From Symsagittifera roscoffensis (taxonomy: Eukaryota > Xenacoelomorpha > Acoela > Convolutidae), in contig NC_087062.1 in the NCBI RefSeq assembly GCF_963678635.1, forward strand, positions 29,412,833 to 29,476,832: a DNA stretch of 64,000 bases, given 5' to 3'. Below, one piece after another: positions 1-11,265 of this stretch. Under the pieces are notes generated by a model, which saw nothing but the letters and a program-made list of their open reading frames with translations, ran no database searches and was not told the DNA's origin. Every line of letters begins with the position of its first letter. Within the stretch, counting starts at the first letter, position 1. The position numbers were made by a program, and so were the translations under genes.

Positions 1-1517
1 TCGAGAATTTTCATAATGTTAACCATTTTCCTTATTTTCTCATTTTCAGAATGGGCAACTTGTGGTTTTTTGTGTCAAAAGCTTTCTTGAAGTCAAAAAG
101 AATGTTTCGTCAAAAAAACGTTTATCAATAGTTGAGCGATTGAAATAAAAAAAAAATCTAATAACCCATGGCTGCAAATTTCTAGTGTTGAAAACAGCAT
201 TGTTCCGGTCGATGTATATAAAATTTTTCCAGAAAATTGAAGAACCTACTGATAATTGTTTTTGCAAAAACCTGCTAATAAAAAATTAGTGAACAAATTA
301 GTCAGTAATTTTTTGGTAATTGACAGTTACTAAAAATTTTTTAAAAGCAAGACTTTAGCAGTTTTGAAAAATGATTTAAAAAATTCTTCATTTAAGCGAA
401 TATTGAATGAATTCACTGAAAGTCCGAACTCACTGAAAACATCCGAACTCAATTTTACCAACTTCAGCACAATGATTCAGTTCCCATAAAAACAGAGTTT
501 ATTGATTCTAATGGAAGCTTTAATTAAGCTTCGACTGGATCTATTTTTTCCTTTTTGCTGATTTTTTCATTGATCCATTCTTCATAAAATCGTTGTTTCA
601 ACCAGATGAAAAATGTTGATGGACTTTGTATTTAGTTGTGTTTCAGTTTTTTCCTTTTTTAACTCAAAATCAGCTGCCACAAAAAAATCATTGGAGACAT
701 TTGAGTGAAATATCATGTTAAAAGCCTCTCAGTCGTGATTCCAAAAACATCAAAATTTTTGAAAATATTTTCTCAGTGTTGAGGAAAAACGTTATGATTG
801 CTTTGAATTTTTTGCCTTAATTCTAGCTAGTAAAGCGAGCGAGCAGTCTTGCAATAGCTTATTTCAAGGACTTAAAAGCTTACACAGCCTTACTTAAGCC
901 TTAAAAATTAATTTTACTTGAAAATTTTTTGATTTTTAAGCATTATTTTTGAAATTCAACAACTGCGAGGAAACTTGATGAAAATTTTTAAAACGTTTTG
1001 TTTTTTCCGTCTATTTTCTACAAAAATTATTTTCTAATTTGCGTTTTACACAATGAAAGTCAAAAATGTCTGAGCTCTGCCTTTTCAATCACACCACGCC
1101 GAAAAAAAACGACACTAACTTGAAGCAAAAGTTTTTTTTTTATAAGACTATGGATGAACATTCTGTCAAATTTGTCCAAAATAAATGTTAAATTATTTTC
1201 AATATGTTTCGTTTTCCCATCATTTTCATATTAGCTTCTAAATTTTTCAGCTTTTAATGAAGAAAATTCAAGAACTGCATTTGTCTATTTTTGTCAAGCA
1301 ACGTATCAATGATAAGCATTATGTAGGAAAAACTTGTCTACGTTCTTCGTCAAAGTCTTTGAGTTCGAGCAAAACAAAATTCAATACAAGGTTTAGTTGT
1401 AGGTATTACCCTTGCTAGTTCGTAATTGCGTCGAAAAAACTAAATGACTCTAAGAACCGTAAAAACCTATCAGTAGTGATATTAGATTCCAAAACTTTTC
1501 GTTTAAACACGCCTCTT
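1..1517. other. AT-rich non-coding stretch, nothing recognised
   Basis: I see no coding signal here. The only open frames are short, AT-rich and without recognisable motifs. There are many A and T homopolymers and no clear tandem or inverted repeat. It could be intergenic or intronic. Confidence 0.6.
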
Positions 1518-1520
1518 ATA

Positions 1521-4320
1521 AGTGTTCCGGCTTCCAAGAAATCACTATGTCCAGAAACGATACAAACTTGACCAGAAAACTTGTTAAGGATGAGCTTAGC
1601 TTGTTAAATCAAACAATAAAATTTTTGGAACGTTTCTGGTTTATGACCAAATAGCCAGACACTGAATATTTTCTGGTTGCTGCATTTAAACCTGCCCCAA
1701 CCCAATGCACACACCCCTTCCCGATTTCTTTTTGATATTAAAACAATACTTTGATGTGAAAATAAGATAACAAGCCTTACCCAAAAGGGCTTGCAAACAA
1801 GTTTGCAGCAATATTTTTTCCCATATCGGTAACTTACTCCAGATTAATTGATTTTTTTTTATTTCTGATGACTGTTTTAACGTTTTTTTGTCATCATCTT
1901 CGAGACAACTTAGGAGAACCGCGCTTCAGACTTGGTTTTATAACCTGGTCTCGATGCAAGTTGTTTGCTTTGACTGGTGCTTTTTTGTTCTCAAAATCAG
2001 CCGCTGAAGACTATTCTAAGATAGATCTTGTTTTAAACCGTATGTTATTGAAGTTTTGTTGCTTAGATTTTCACTTCATCAACGATTTTTTTTCAAAATA
2101 ATTTGAGACGACTTATACACTCGTCTTTTTTTATTTGAATAGCTTCACTTGTTACATATGGTTGGTCGTTATTAAATTCAAATCATTCACATTTTGTTTA
2201 AGGAGGCGGTGTGCTGTTGTAAATCGCTCTTTGACTTTAAAAAAAAATATGATTTTTTTTGTTTTTTGGGCTACAAGTTTTTGCCAGCCAAAATTTCCGA
2301 TTGTGTCTCAATATTTTCTGTTTGATAATGGTTGCTTGATAATGACATTTTTTCAAAAATGGGGCAATCTTGGAAAAATACCGTTCTTGGATAGACACTG
2401 ATTGCTCAAGTTTATTCTTTTGATTTTTTAATATTAGAAAAAATTATATAGATAGATAAGTGTTCCGGCTTCCAAGAAATCACTAAGTCCAGAAACGATA
2501 CAAACTTGAACAGAAAACTTGTTAAGGATGAGCTTAGCTTGTTATACCAAACAATAAATATTTTGGAACGTTTCTGGTTTATGACCAAATAGCCAGACAC
2601 TGAATATTTTCTGGTTGCTGCATTTAAAACTGCCCCAACCCAATGCACACGCCCCTTCTTGATTTCTTTTTGATATTAAAACAATTTTTGATGTGAAAAT
2701 ATGATAACAAGTCTTACCCAAAAGGGCTTGCAAACAACTTTGCAGCAATAGTTTTTCCCATATCGGTAACTTACTCCAGATTAATTGATTTTTTTTGTTT
2801 CTGATGACTGTTTTAACGTTTTTTCGCCTTCATCTTCGAGACAACTTAGGAGAACCGCGCTTCAGACTTGGTTTTATAACCTGGTCTCGATGCAAGTTGT
2901 TTGCTTTGACTGGTGCTTTTTGTTCTCAAAATCAGCCGCTGAAGACTATTCTAAGATAGATCTTGTTCTAAACCGTATGTTATTGGAGTTTTGTTGCTTA
3001 GATTTTCACTTCATCAACGATTTTTTTTTTCAAATTAGTTTGAGACGACTTATACACTCGTCTTTTTTATTTGAATAGCTTTACTTGTTACATATGGTTG
3101 GTCGTTGTTAAATTCAAATCACTCACATATTTTTTATGGAAGCGGTGTGCTGTTGTAAATCGCTCTTTGATTTTAAAAAAATATGATTTTTTTTGTTTTG
3201 GGCTTCAAGTTTTTGCCAGCCAAGATTTCCGATTGTGTCTCAATTTTTTTTCTGAATGATAATGGTTGCTTGATAGTGACATTTTTTCAAAAAAAGGGCA
3301 ATCCTTGGAAAAATACCGTTCTTGGATAGACACTGGTTGCTCAAGTTTATTCTTTTGATTTTTTAAAATTAGAAAAAATTATATAGATAGATAAGTGTTC
3401 CGGCTTCCAAGAAATTACTATGTCCAGAAACGATACAAACTTGACCAAAAAACTTGTTAAGGATGAGCTTAGCTTGTTAAATCAAACAATAAAATTTTTG
3501 GAACGTTTCTGGTTTATGACCAAATAGCCAGACACTGAATATTTTCTGGTTGCTGCATTTAAACCTGCCCCAACCCAATGCACACACCCCTTCCCGATTT
3601 CTTTTTGATATTAAAACAATACTTTGATGTGAAAATATGATAACAAGCCTTATCCAAAAAGGCTTGCAAACAATTTTGCAGCAATATTTTTTCCCATATC
3701 GGTAACTTACTCCAGGTTAATTGAATTTTTTTTGTTTGTGATGACTGTTTTAACGTTTTTTCGCTTTTATCTTCTAGACAACTTAGGAAAACCGCGCTTC
3801 AGACTTGGTTTTATAACTTGGTCTCGATGCAAGTTTTTTGCTTTGACTGGTGCTTTTTTTTCTCAAAATCAGCCGCTGAAGACTATTCTAAGATAGATCT
3901 TGTTTTAAAACGTATGTTATTGGAATTTTGTTGCTTAGATTTTCACTTCATCAACGATTTTTTTTTCAAATTAATTTGAGAGGACTTATACACTCGTCTT
4001 TTTTATTTGAATAGCTTTACTTGTTACATATGGTTGGTCGTTGTTAAATTCAAATCACTCACATATTGTTTAAGGAGGCGGTGTGCTGTTGTAAATCGCC
4101 CTTTGATTTTAAAAAAAATATGATTTTTTTGTTTTGGGCTTCAAGTTTTTGCCAGCCAAGATTTCCGATTGTGTCTCAATTTTTTCTGTTTGATAATGGT
4201 TGCTTGATAATGACATTTTTTCAAAAAAAAAGGAAATCCTTGGAAAAATACCGTTCTTGGATAGACACTGGTTGCTCAAGTTTATTCTTTTGGTTTTTTA
4301 ATATTAGAAAAAATTATATA
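1521..4320. repeat. Three tandem copies of a ~0.94 kb unit
   Basis: The landmark AGTGTTCCGGCTTCCAAGAA starts at 1521, 2459 and 3394, giving unit lengths of 938 and 935 bp. The third copy ends near 4320, where the shared tail AGAAAAAATTATATA runs into unrelated sequence. Copies differ by scattered substitutions and by A/T-run length changes. Short open frames recur at the same place in each copy (1868-2101, 2785-3078, 4066-4344), but homopolymer indels shift their frames between copies, so they look non-coding. The unit's start resembles the GTTCCGACTT start of another dispersed repeat in this window (8000, 14831, 40303), a weak hint that the unit contains that repeat. Confidence 0.92.
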
Positions 4321-5649
4321 TTTTTTGAGAAAATCCGTAACTAGTTTATCAAAATTATGCCCAAAGTTGACATCAGAAATTTTTTTTCAACAATAAAAAG
4401 TTATCGAAGAATTGGCTACACAAAAATTTTAGGGGACAATGCTTGTTCAATTTGAAAAAAAAAATCCAGTATAAAGAATGAGAAAAGCACAACAATTTGT
4501 TTGCAAGCGTAGCAAGAGGAAGCGACTATTCAGCGCACTAGATTCTTGTTCGTTTTGGCAGCTGGCGTTATGGACGGCTTAAATATAATTGTTATCTTTT
4601 ACAGTTTGGATCAACTTAACGTCTTCCCCGCCTTCCCCCCTAAAAATATACCAACATAAGATTCTCCCCCAACGTTCAATTCACATAAGTTTGCTATTCG
4701 CTGTGTGTAAAATGATCTATTCTGGTAGGGTGAAAAATCAAACACTGAACCAAGTTAACCTTATATGCTCCCCCTAAACGGCTTTGGGAGGAGGATGTTG
4801 ACTAAGTCCTCCAGTCTTGTTAAAAACTCGTTTTTTATCACCTGAAACAAGTTAGGTTTGTCTTTTCCCATCTATTACTTTCGTTGAAAAAGCCGGCAAA
4901 ACACTTATTTGTAGCTTCTTTACACCTGAACGATAATCTTGTTAAGTGTTTGAAATGATTATAATGATATAACTCATCAATCAACTGTAGTTAAATTCAA
5001 TTTGTTGAAACCTAGGGCCGGAGCCAGTAAAGCTCAATTCTTAGACAATTTGTTCCATTCATCCCAGTCTTTGGAAAGTGAATACAAAAGTTAGGCTCTG
5101 TCATCTCGTCTTTTTAGTAAACATCAGCACCTCGCTGGACAGGAGCTCCCTTACTGCGTGTATAAGCAACGAAAGCATACCGCTGATGATAAAATTTAAG
5201 AATAAGCTCGAGTAGAGAAAAATGCGAATTTACGAAAATTTCTTTTACCCTAGAAATTCCCAGTTTTTTTTGCAATTGCATCCTTGAGAAACGCAGATAC
5301 TGATTACATGACAAGTCGCATTTAAATTTAATTTTTTTTTCTAAAAGCAGTGATGTTGAGAAAATTCAGTTTTTTGGGAATCAGAAGTTTTTGTTTCTGA
5401 ATGTTATTTCTATTTAAAACAAATTCACCGAGTATTTAAAGAAATGAGTTTCTATAACGGGCAGTTACTGTAGGAGACAATTGATTTTGTGAGAATCAGC
5501 AGTTTTAGTTGAGGAGTTTGCCGGGAATATCTGTCTACTTTGCGTGAGAGACGCTATGATTTATGACGATAAAGGTTACTACGACTCTCTAACTTTGGTC
5601 TTTTTTATGTTACAATACGCTATGGATGTAAAATGAAAAATGATAGGCA
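4321..5649. other. Non-coding stretch, nothing recognised
   Basis: This is AT-rich sequence with only short motif-less frames (for example 66 codons on the minus strand at 5114-5314). I see no RNA gene, repeat array or mobile-element end. Confidence 0.55.
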
Positions 5650-6003
5650 ATAAAAAAAATGCAATAAAAATTCGAAACTGATAAATCTCGAATAAAAAAA
5701 ATCGATTTAAATCAATTTTAATCCGTTTTAATCCCCTTAAAAATAAAAACAAATCCAGACTGAAAAAAATGCATTTAAATTGATTTAAAATCAATTTCGA
5801 TCAATTTTTTTAGCTGGGATTTAAGATCAATTTAATTTGATTTTAAATCGATCCAAATCTTTTTATTTATTCTTCGTACTTTTTTCATACCAAAATCGAT
5901 CTAAATTTAATCAACGTACTTTTTTCATACTAAAATCGATCTAAATTTAATCAACGTACTTTTTCATACTAAAATTGATCCTAATCCATTTTTGTCAGTG
6001 CGG
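5650..6003. mobile_element. AT-rich MITE-like element ending in ...TGTCAGTGCGGG
   Basis: The body is rich in ATCGATTTAAATC-like words on both strands. The right end AATCCATTTTTGTCAGTGCGGG (end at 6003) is close to the reverse complement of the left end of the related copy at 39129 (CGCGCTGAAAAAAAGATGG). Its 5810-5960 part is homologous to 40010-40140. Near the right end is a 40-bp tandem repeat, about 2.8 copies at 5872-5985, containing CGTACTTTTTTCATACTAAA. The left boundary is approximate. No transposase is present, so if mobile it is non-autonomous. Confidence 0.5.
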
Positions 6004-7227
6004 GAGGTATTTGTTCACAGAATCAACAGAAGTTTTGAAAGTTTTGCGCCGATCCAGCGGACAGTTTGGCCTCGCAATAATTAGCTTTTTTTCAGAACGA
6101 TACAGTTCTTATTGGAATTCAGAAAGATGACCTAATAACCATTCCATTCTGCAACTAGCACCTTGTAACTGCAACCAAAACTTCTTTTAGTTCTGACCTG
6201 TAAGGTGAGTAATATACGAATATATAAAAATTGTAATCTGTACCTATTGCCCCTCGTCAACACAGTTTAACCAGCAAGGAAAACTTTTACCAAAACGAAA
6301 AGCGTTGAAATAAACATCAGAATAACTAAGACGTTAACAGATGGCGACAGAAATTGCGTCTCCCAAACTCTTGCAGTATATTTTCTCTAAATCAGATTGA
6401 ATATATTACACATTGTTTCGAACAAGACTCAACCCAGGTGAAAATTGCAGTTGATGATGACTCTAGGCCACTACTATCCCTATTTTTGCAAATTGATACT
6501 CATTCTGATCTATTCCTATCTAACAGAACCTACGCTTGAAGACATTATGTCCTCAAAAAAAATTTTAAAACCTCACAACGGCTTCGTCTTCATAAAAATC
6601 AAACAAACAGTTTCGGTTGCGAATGGATTTTTTTTGTGTTCCTCTTTTGGAAAACTAATTTTTATAGCAGTACCAACTTCAACATAGATGTCAATCTCTG
6701 CGCATCTTCATCCCAAAGGAAAAAGTACTTAATTTTCAATCAAATCTTGTTAAACTGTGCAATCTGATCTCGAACAAGCTTTGGAGCAGTTACAAAGTTG
6801 AAACACAGGGACTGACTGAAGCCGAGATAAAAATAAAAATGCAAGGTCCTTTGCATCTCATTTTTATGTTCTAACATATATTTCAGCTGAGAAAAACGCT
6901 GAAATAGTTTGAGCAGACGAGCAAATAGGAAAAGATTTCATTGGTTGAAAAATCTAAAAATCTGAAGATACTGCTCTGAGAACACGACATGGTTGCGTTC
7001 AATTACTCATTTTTCTTCCATTTGCGGATGAGTTCAAGTTGACGGAATCAAAAATGAAATGAAGATAAATTGCATAAACTCAGCAATTGAAAAGTTTGCA
7101 TGAAATTGCAATAGAGAAAACAGACTTTGTTGTAGCAATGCGTCATCAGTTTTGTTTAAGTAAACTTTAAGTTCAAACTTTGACTCATATTTAAACGAGA
7201 GTTAAAATACCGAGCTCGCGGTAAAAA
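6004..7227. other. Non-coding stretch with no supported gene
   Basis: Two overlapping short frames at 6354-6687 have no recognisable motifs. A good 5' splice-site match (AAGGTGAGT near 6200) occurs, but no exon can be supported upstream of it. Confidence 0.45.
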
Positions 7228-7488
7228 GTGAAAAGAACTGCTGGGCAGACAAGAAAAATGTCATATTTCGAAGAGCAAGCGGGCTACGATAATTTTGATA
7301 ATTGCCACGAGTTTTTTTCAAAGACTTTTCAGAAACTGCCTGAAGATCAAGAACAAAGTCTATTCCACAAAAAATTCTCGACACAGTTGCGGATAACTGG
7401 GCAGAATGGACAAAAACATTATGTTTGCAACTTGAGCAAAAATCTTCTCACGGAAGCTTCTCCAAGACATTTTTTCGACCTCGGTTGA
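7228..7488 (+). CDS. Short open frame, possible exon or remnant, function unknown
   Basis: This is an 86-codon frame. The second methionine, at 7258, gives a 76-residue hydrophilic product that begins MSYFEEQAGYDNF and has a balanced amino-acid make-up, unlike the Phe/Lys/Leu-rich noise frames around it. It stops at a TGA after FFDLG. There is no signal peptide, membrane segment or domain that I recognise. It stands alone, with non-coding DNA on both sides. It could be a single exon, a decayed mobile-element ORF or chance. The evidence is composition only, so confidence is low. Confidence 0.15.
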   Translation: MKRTAGQTRKMSYFEEQAGYDNFDNCHEFFSKTFQKLPEDQEQSLFHKKFSTQLRITGQNGQKHYVCNLSKNLLTEASPRHFFDLG

Positions 7489-7998
7489 GGGTGAAGCAAA
7501 AGTAGGTTATTCTCTTTTTTTTTTCATTTTAAGGCTTAGAGTATCTTCATCAATTTCATCTTTTGCGATGTTTTTGGACTATGTCGATAGACAACGGATA
7601 TAAAAGTACAGTTCAATTCTTCAGCTTTCGTGATTTTTTGGATTCTCCAAACTAAAAAACGCACTCATGAGAGAAATAAGTATTTCAACAACTTTTGAAT
7701 TATATTCAAAAATCATAGTCACAGCTTTCAAATTTCCTAAGAAATCTGAAAGTAGTGTTGATTTCCCATTCTACTTGCAGCCTAGCATACTTTTTGAAAT
7801 TTGGAAGTTGCTTTTTTCAAACTTCATTACAAAATTCTCCATTTTTTGAAGCAATAAGTCATATCTGGCGTTGCTAAAAAAGCTAGGAAAATCAATAGAC
7901 TCCCCCAAACATTTTGACCCACTTTCGTCAATCCATCAGACTCAACTACTTAACAACCAATTAAGAAAATTTTGCTCATTGTTTCAAGACTGCTTTAT
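7489..7998. other. Non-coding stretch, nothing recognised
   Basis: This is AT-rich sequence with one 60-codon frame (7667-7849) that lacks motifs. Confidence 0.5.
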
Positions 7999-8093
7999 TG
8001 TTCCGACTTTCGATTCGAAAGTAAAGGAATATTTGTGCTCGGGTTGGGTTTTTTTTCTTCAGACAAATTTCGACTTTTTAACTAGCCATTTTT
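7999..8093 (+). repeat. Dispersed repeat 'GTTCCGAC' family, left part
   Basis: From GTTCCGACTTTCGA onward, through GGTTGGGTTTTTTTT, TTCAGACAAATTTCGAC and AACTAGCCATTTT, this matches 14831-14922 and 40303-40390 in the same order. It is cut by the assembly gap. Confidence 0.75.
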
Positions 8094-8293
8094 NNNNNNN
8101 NNNNNNNNNNNNNNNNNNNNNNNNNNNNNNNNNNNNNNNNNNNNNNNNNNNNNNNNNNNNNNNNNNNNNNNNNNNNNNNNNNNNNNNNNNNNNNNNNNNN
8201 NNNNNNNNNNNNNNNNNNNNNNNNNNNNNNNNNNNNNNNNNNNNNNNNNNNNNNNNNNNNNNNNNNNNNNNNNNNNNNNNNNNNNNNNNNNNN
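8094..8293. other. Assembly gap (200 N)
   Basis: Exactly 200 N characters, probably a nominal-size scaffold gap. The sequence to the left is a dispersed repeat and to the right is retroelement gag, so the true join is unknown. Confidence 0.99.
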
Positions 8294-8383
8294 GAGGAAA
8301 TTATGATAAGCGTGGTGGCCCACATAACCAATCCAATCGCTAGAACCAAGGCGGGTCACAGAAAGTCCTGTCCGGCTAGGTAA

Positions 8384-8440
8384 GTTAAGCTAAACCTATG
8401 CAGGAAGCGAGGACATTTCGCTAAGTGTTGCAACTCAAGT
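8384..8440 (+). pseudogene. gag: Gag nucleocapsid zinc-knuckle remnant
   Basis: The frame reading NLCRKRGHFAKCC fits the C-x2-C-x4-H-x4-C knuckle from the second Cys onward. The first Cys position is Leu. Just upstream, another frame gives a Gly/Arg/Asn-rich stretch (DKRGGPHNQSN) typical of gag nucleic-acid-binding tails. Only the extreme C-terminal part of gag is on this side of the gap. Stops and frameshifts interrupt it. Confidence 0.5.
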
Positions 8441-8454
8441 CCCATTTCTTCTAA

Positions 8455-8830
8455 TCAACTATTGACACCGGAAGTCCGGTCTTGTTCCTCAAAAAGCGTA
8501 CATTACATCTACTGATGTCGATGAGTTCGTCTCTTCATTTCCGTGATATCACACGACACCCGATTGTAACTGCATAGATGGATTAAAATAAGCGTCCTTT
8601 TCGAGTATCTATTTGGGTCTTTAATCATCCCAATTTCGTCAGAATGGAAGAAATTCCAGGACGCTACGTTCGTGGTCTCAGAAAACAGGACAAGGAACCT
8701 TCTTGGGCAGGACCTGCACGACCAATTGGGTGTGGTGACAACAAAGTTGAAAGCAGAGGCTATACATCTCCTGAAAGACACTACGCAAGATCCCACGTCG
8801 GAACGTTGGAAGTCGTAATGATCATGTCTT
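8455..8830 (+). pseudogene. pol: Retroelement aspartic protease remnant
   Basis: The active-site motif is visible as IDTGSPVLFLKK, starting with ATT at 8461. Asp-Thr-Gly-Ser is the catalytic signature of retroviral-type pepsin-fold proteases, which cut gag-pol. The C-terminal signature follows around 8690-8760 as RNLLGQDLHDQLGV, matching the usual hydrophobic-LG-x-D pattern, but in a different frame. It sits between the gag knuckle and RT as expected. Confidence 0.6.
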
Positions 8831-8889
8831 CAATCAACTGGGTCGTTCGAAAAACAACAAAATTTCACCCACTTCAAAATTCTCCTTAT

Positions 8890-9500
8890 TCCTAGACAAG
8901 TAAAAGGAGGGAAAGATCCGATCCACATTCAAGAACGTGTTGATGGCGAAATCAAAAATCTAATTAAGGATGAATATATTGAAAAACATGGCAAGTTCAC
9001 AAACGACGATTTCATTGTACAGCAAAGAAAGATGGCTCGATCAAAGAAACCCTCAACGCAAAGCCTATGAATGCTCAAATCTAAAAAAAACAAGTACCAG
9101 ATGCCCAATATGCATGAGCTACTTGACTCCGTGGCGCAGATCATTAGCAAAGATGTACCTGGTAAGGTATGGTTCACGTCCTTGGACCTCAAATGTGCTT
9201 TCAGCCAACTGCCACTGTCGTCATTAATCAGCAGTCAATGAAACTTTAGTTTTTGAACGGATTCAAGACTGCCTTCTATGGCTTGACTGACATAACGACG
9301 GAGTTCCAGACGGCGATGGACTCTACTTTACAAGGACTCGATGGAGTCATTTGCTACCTCAGCGACATCTTGGTGGTCACTATTAAAAGATTCGATGTTA
9401 AGGGCTGGGCCCTCAAACATAGGTAGTGCAAACTTTGGGTCAACCAGTTAGTCTGGCTGGGATACGAACTACATGAGAACGGTTACTTCACAAAAATATC
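8890..9500 (+). pseudogene. pol: Reverse transcriptase remnant, catalytic YxDD damaged
   Basis: RT blocks appear in order. RQVKGGKDPIHIQERVDGEI and IEKHGKF(T)NDDFI come from the fingers. KYQMPNMHELLDSVAQIISK and VWFTSLDLKCAFSQLPL follow, with the first catalytic Asp at 9185-9187. Then come FKTAFYGLTD and EFQTAMDSTLQG. The catalytic box reads CYLSDILVV at 9352-9378 instead of YLDD: the first of the two metal-binding Asp residues is Ser (AGC at 9361). LVWLGYELHENGYFTK follows as the thumb/connection. At least two frame changes are needed. The family copies element RNA into DNA; this copy could not. Confidence 0.85.
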
Positions 9501-9779
9501 TAAAATTGAGGCTATACAGTCCCCTCAAACCTCCACGAACGTTGAATCCTCAACGTTCATTTATGGGCACATTGATTCACCTGCAGAGATTTAACCCAGA
9601 TTTACATGGGCACACGGTGCTTTTTCGACAATCATTAAAAGCGTGTGATAACCAATCTTCCATGTGAGGGAAGGATCAGAATGCTGCAATTGAAAAAGTC
9701 AGCGACCTCATGGCTAAAATTTCAAGCCTCTGTCATTACGATTCCTCTAAGCAATCTCGAATTGAGTGAGACGCCAGCC

Positions 9780-9990
9780 ATCGATTTCAAATTTTGACAG
9801 ATCACAAAGCCGTAATTTCCGCGCTCAACGAGCACTACAACAAAAATCGTATCAATCCCGGTGAGAACGTCCCCGGTGTCACCCTGGGCATAGTTGACTA
9901 TATGTCACGTTATCGCATATTTAACGCTCCGTTAACCTCTCAATATGACAAACTGTTTGTCGCCAAGTCAGTCTACTCAAGCCTTCAATA
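9780..9990 (+). pseudogene. pol: RNase H C-terminal remnant
   Basis: The open frame from 9794 reads TDHKAVISALN, then GIVDYMSR. These are the gypsy RNase H end (ILTDHKAL... and the linker motif IPGK..GIVDYLSR). In place of the usual TYQSRLTRW...LLP...V.HIPGK segment, the copy has a short scrambled stretch (NRINPGENVPGVTL), so about 20-25 residues are deleted or altered. The N-terminal half of RNase H is not recognisable between 9500 and 9780. Confidence 0.65.
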
Positions 9991-10710
9991 AGGCCATTAA
10001 ATTCATCAATTCTATTAGGTAACGGGAACAAAAATTCTTTCATTCGATCCTAGCCAGCCCATTTCAGAGCAAACCAAAAGTCATGATTCATATTTGGGTC
10101 AAAGCGGGGGCCTCTCTACTAATATGACAATCCAATCAAAATCGGCGCTGGTCAATAGAATTCGATCACAAGGGAGCGTACAACATTATGCGAAAGGCGA
10201 AACAAACTCCGCGCCCATTTCTAGTCAATTTCTGCTAGGGAGCGTCGTGTCCAGCACTTGATACATTAACCAACCGTATTAGGACCTTACATCCCAATCA
10301 CGCCCACATCTACCGCTAGAGAGCGCGTATGAGAGTAATTTTGCTCTCGGCCAGTCACGTCGCAGTATGCTAATGAACTAACCTTATCTCTCGCCGATAG
10401 ACGGCGTCAAGTTATGCGCGGTAAAGATCAACCAATTGCACGTACACGAGTGTACAAAATGAATTTCGCCAATACCGAAAACGGCTCAGAAATCGTTGTC
10501 ACCAACCTGAAATTGCAAAACTCAGTAGCTCTTCTCATCTCACTATCAACAACACAGATCCGAACCATACTAACATCTCTATTAACTCGACTACCATACT
10601 AAACTCGACCGCCGATCAGTCGGATTTACAAGCTTTCATATAAACTTTCCCCATCACCTCCCCAAACTTTTCTCGGCCAAGCCCCATGCTCCTTTAAGAT
10701 TGCACAAACT

Positions 10711-10925
10711 ATTTAACGCTCCGTTAACCTCTCAATATGACAAACTGTTTGTCGCCAAGTCAGTCTATTAGGACCTTACATCCCAATCACGCCCACATCT
10801 ACCGCTAGAGAGCGCGTATGAGAGTAATTTTGCTCTCGGCCAGTCACGTCGCAGTATGCTAATAGTCTGGCTGGGATACGAACTACATGAGAACGGTTAC
10901 TTCACAAAAGGTGGAGGTTTGAGGG
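10711..10925 (+). repeat. Patchwork of four re-copied upstream segments
   Basis: 10711-10767 repeats 9919-9975 (57 bp). 10767-10863 repeats 10278-10374 (97 bp). 10863-10909 repeats 9449-9495 (47 bp). 10911-10925 repeats 9522-9536 in inverted orientation (15 bp). The pieces are joined in a scrambled order with 1-3 bp of shared sequence at the joints and appear identical to their sources by eye. Template switching or mis-assembly would both give this. Confidence 0.9.
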
Positions 10926-11265
10926 CTAGGATCGAACCTAGGGCGTAACGGATTAATCAGATCCGGAATCACATCCAAATTAGAGAGCGTGCCGCGAAAA
11001 CCAGATTTGTTGCTGCGCGAAATGAGGGACACGCAAAGTTCTCGAAGCGCCTGACCAAACCAGCGAAGGTGCAGGCCAACTTGAAGATAAGAGTTTTCGC
11101 AATCAGCAGCGTTAAACTTTTCTTCTCCAAGACGAGGAAGGACATTGTGGGCCGCCCGGGACTGTTTGACGTGGAACTTTCAGCCGAACTCACGGAGGAA
11201 GATTTTTTTTTCGGAACCGATGAAACCAGTTATAGTTTAAAAAACATGTCACGTCATTTAACAAG

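Noticed and set aside
6195-6215. AAGGTGAGT as a 5' splice site of a real gene
   Set aside because: A single short consensus match in AT-rich DNA without a supported upstream exon is not enough.
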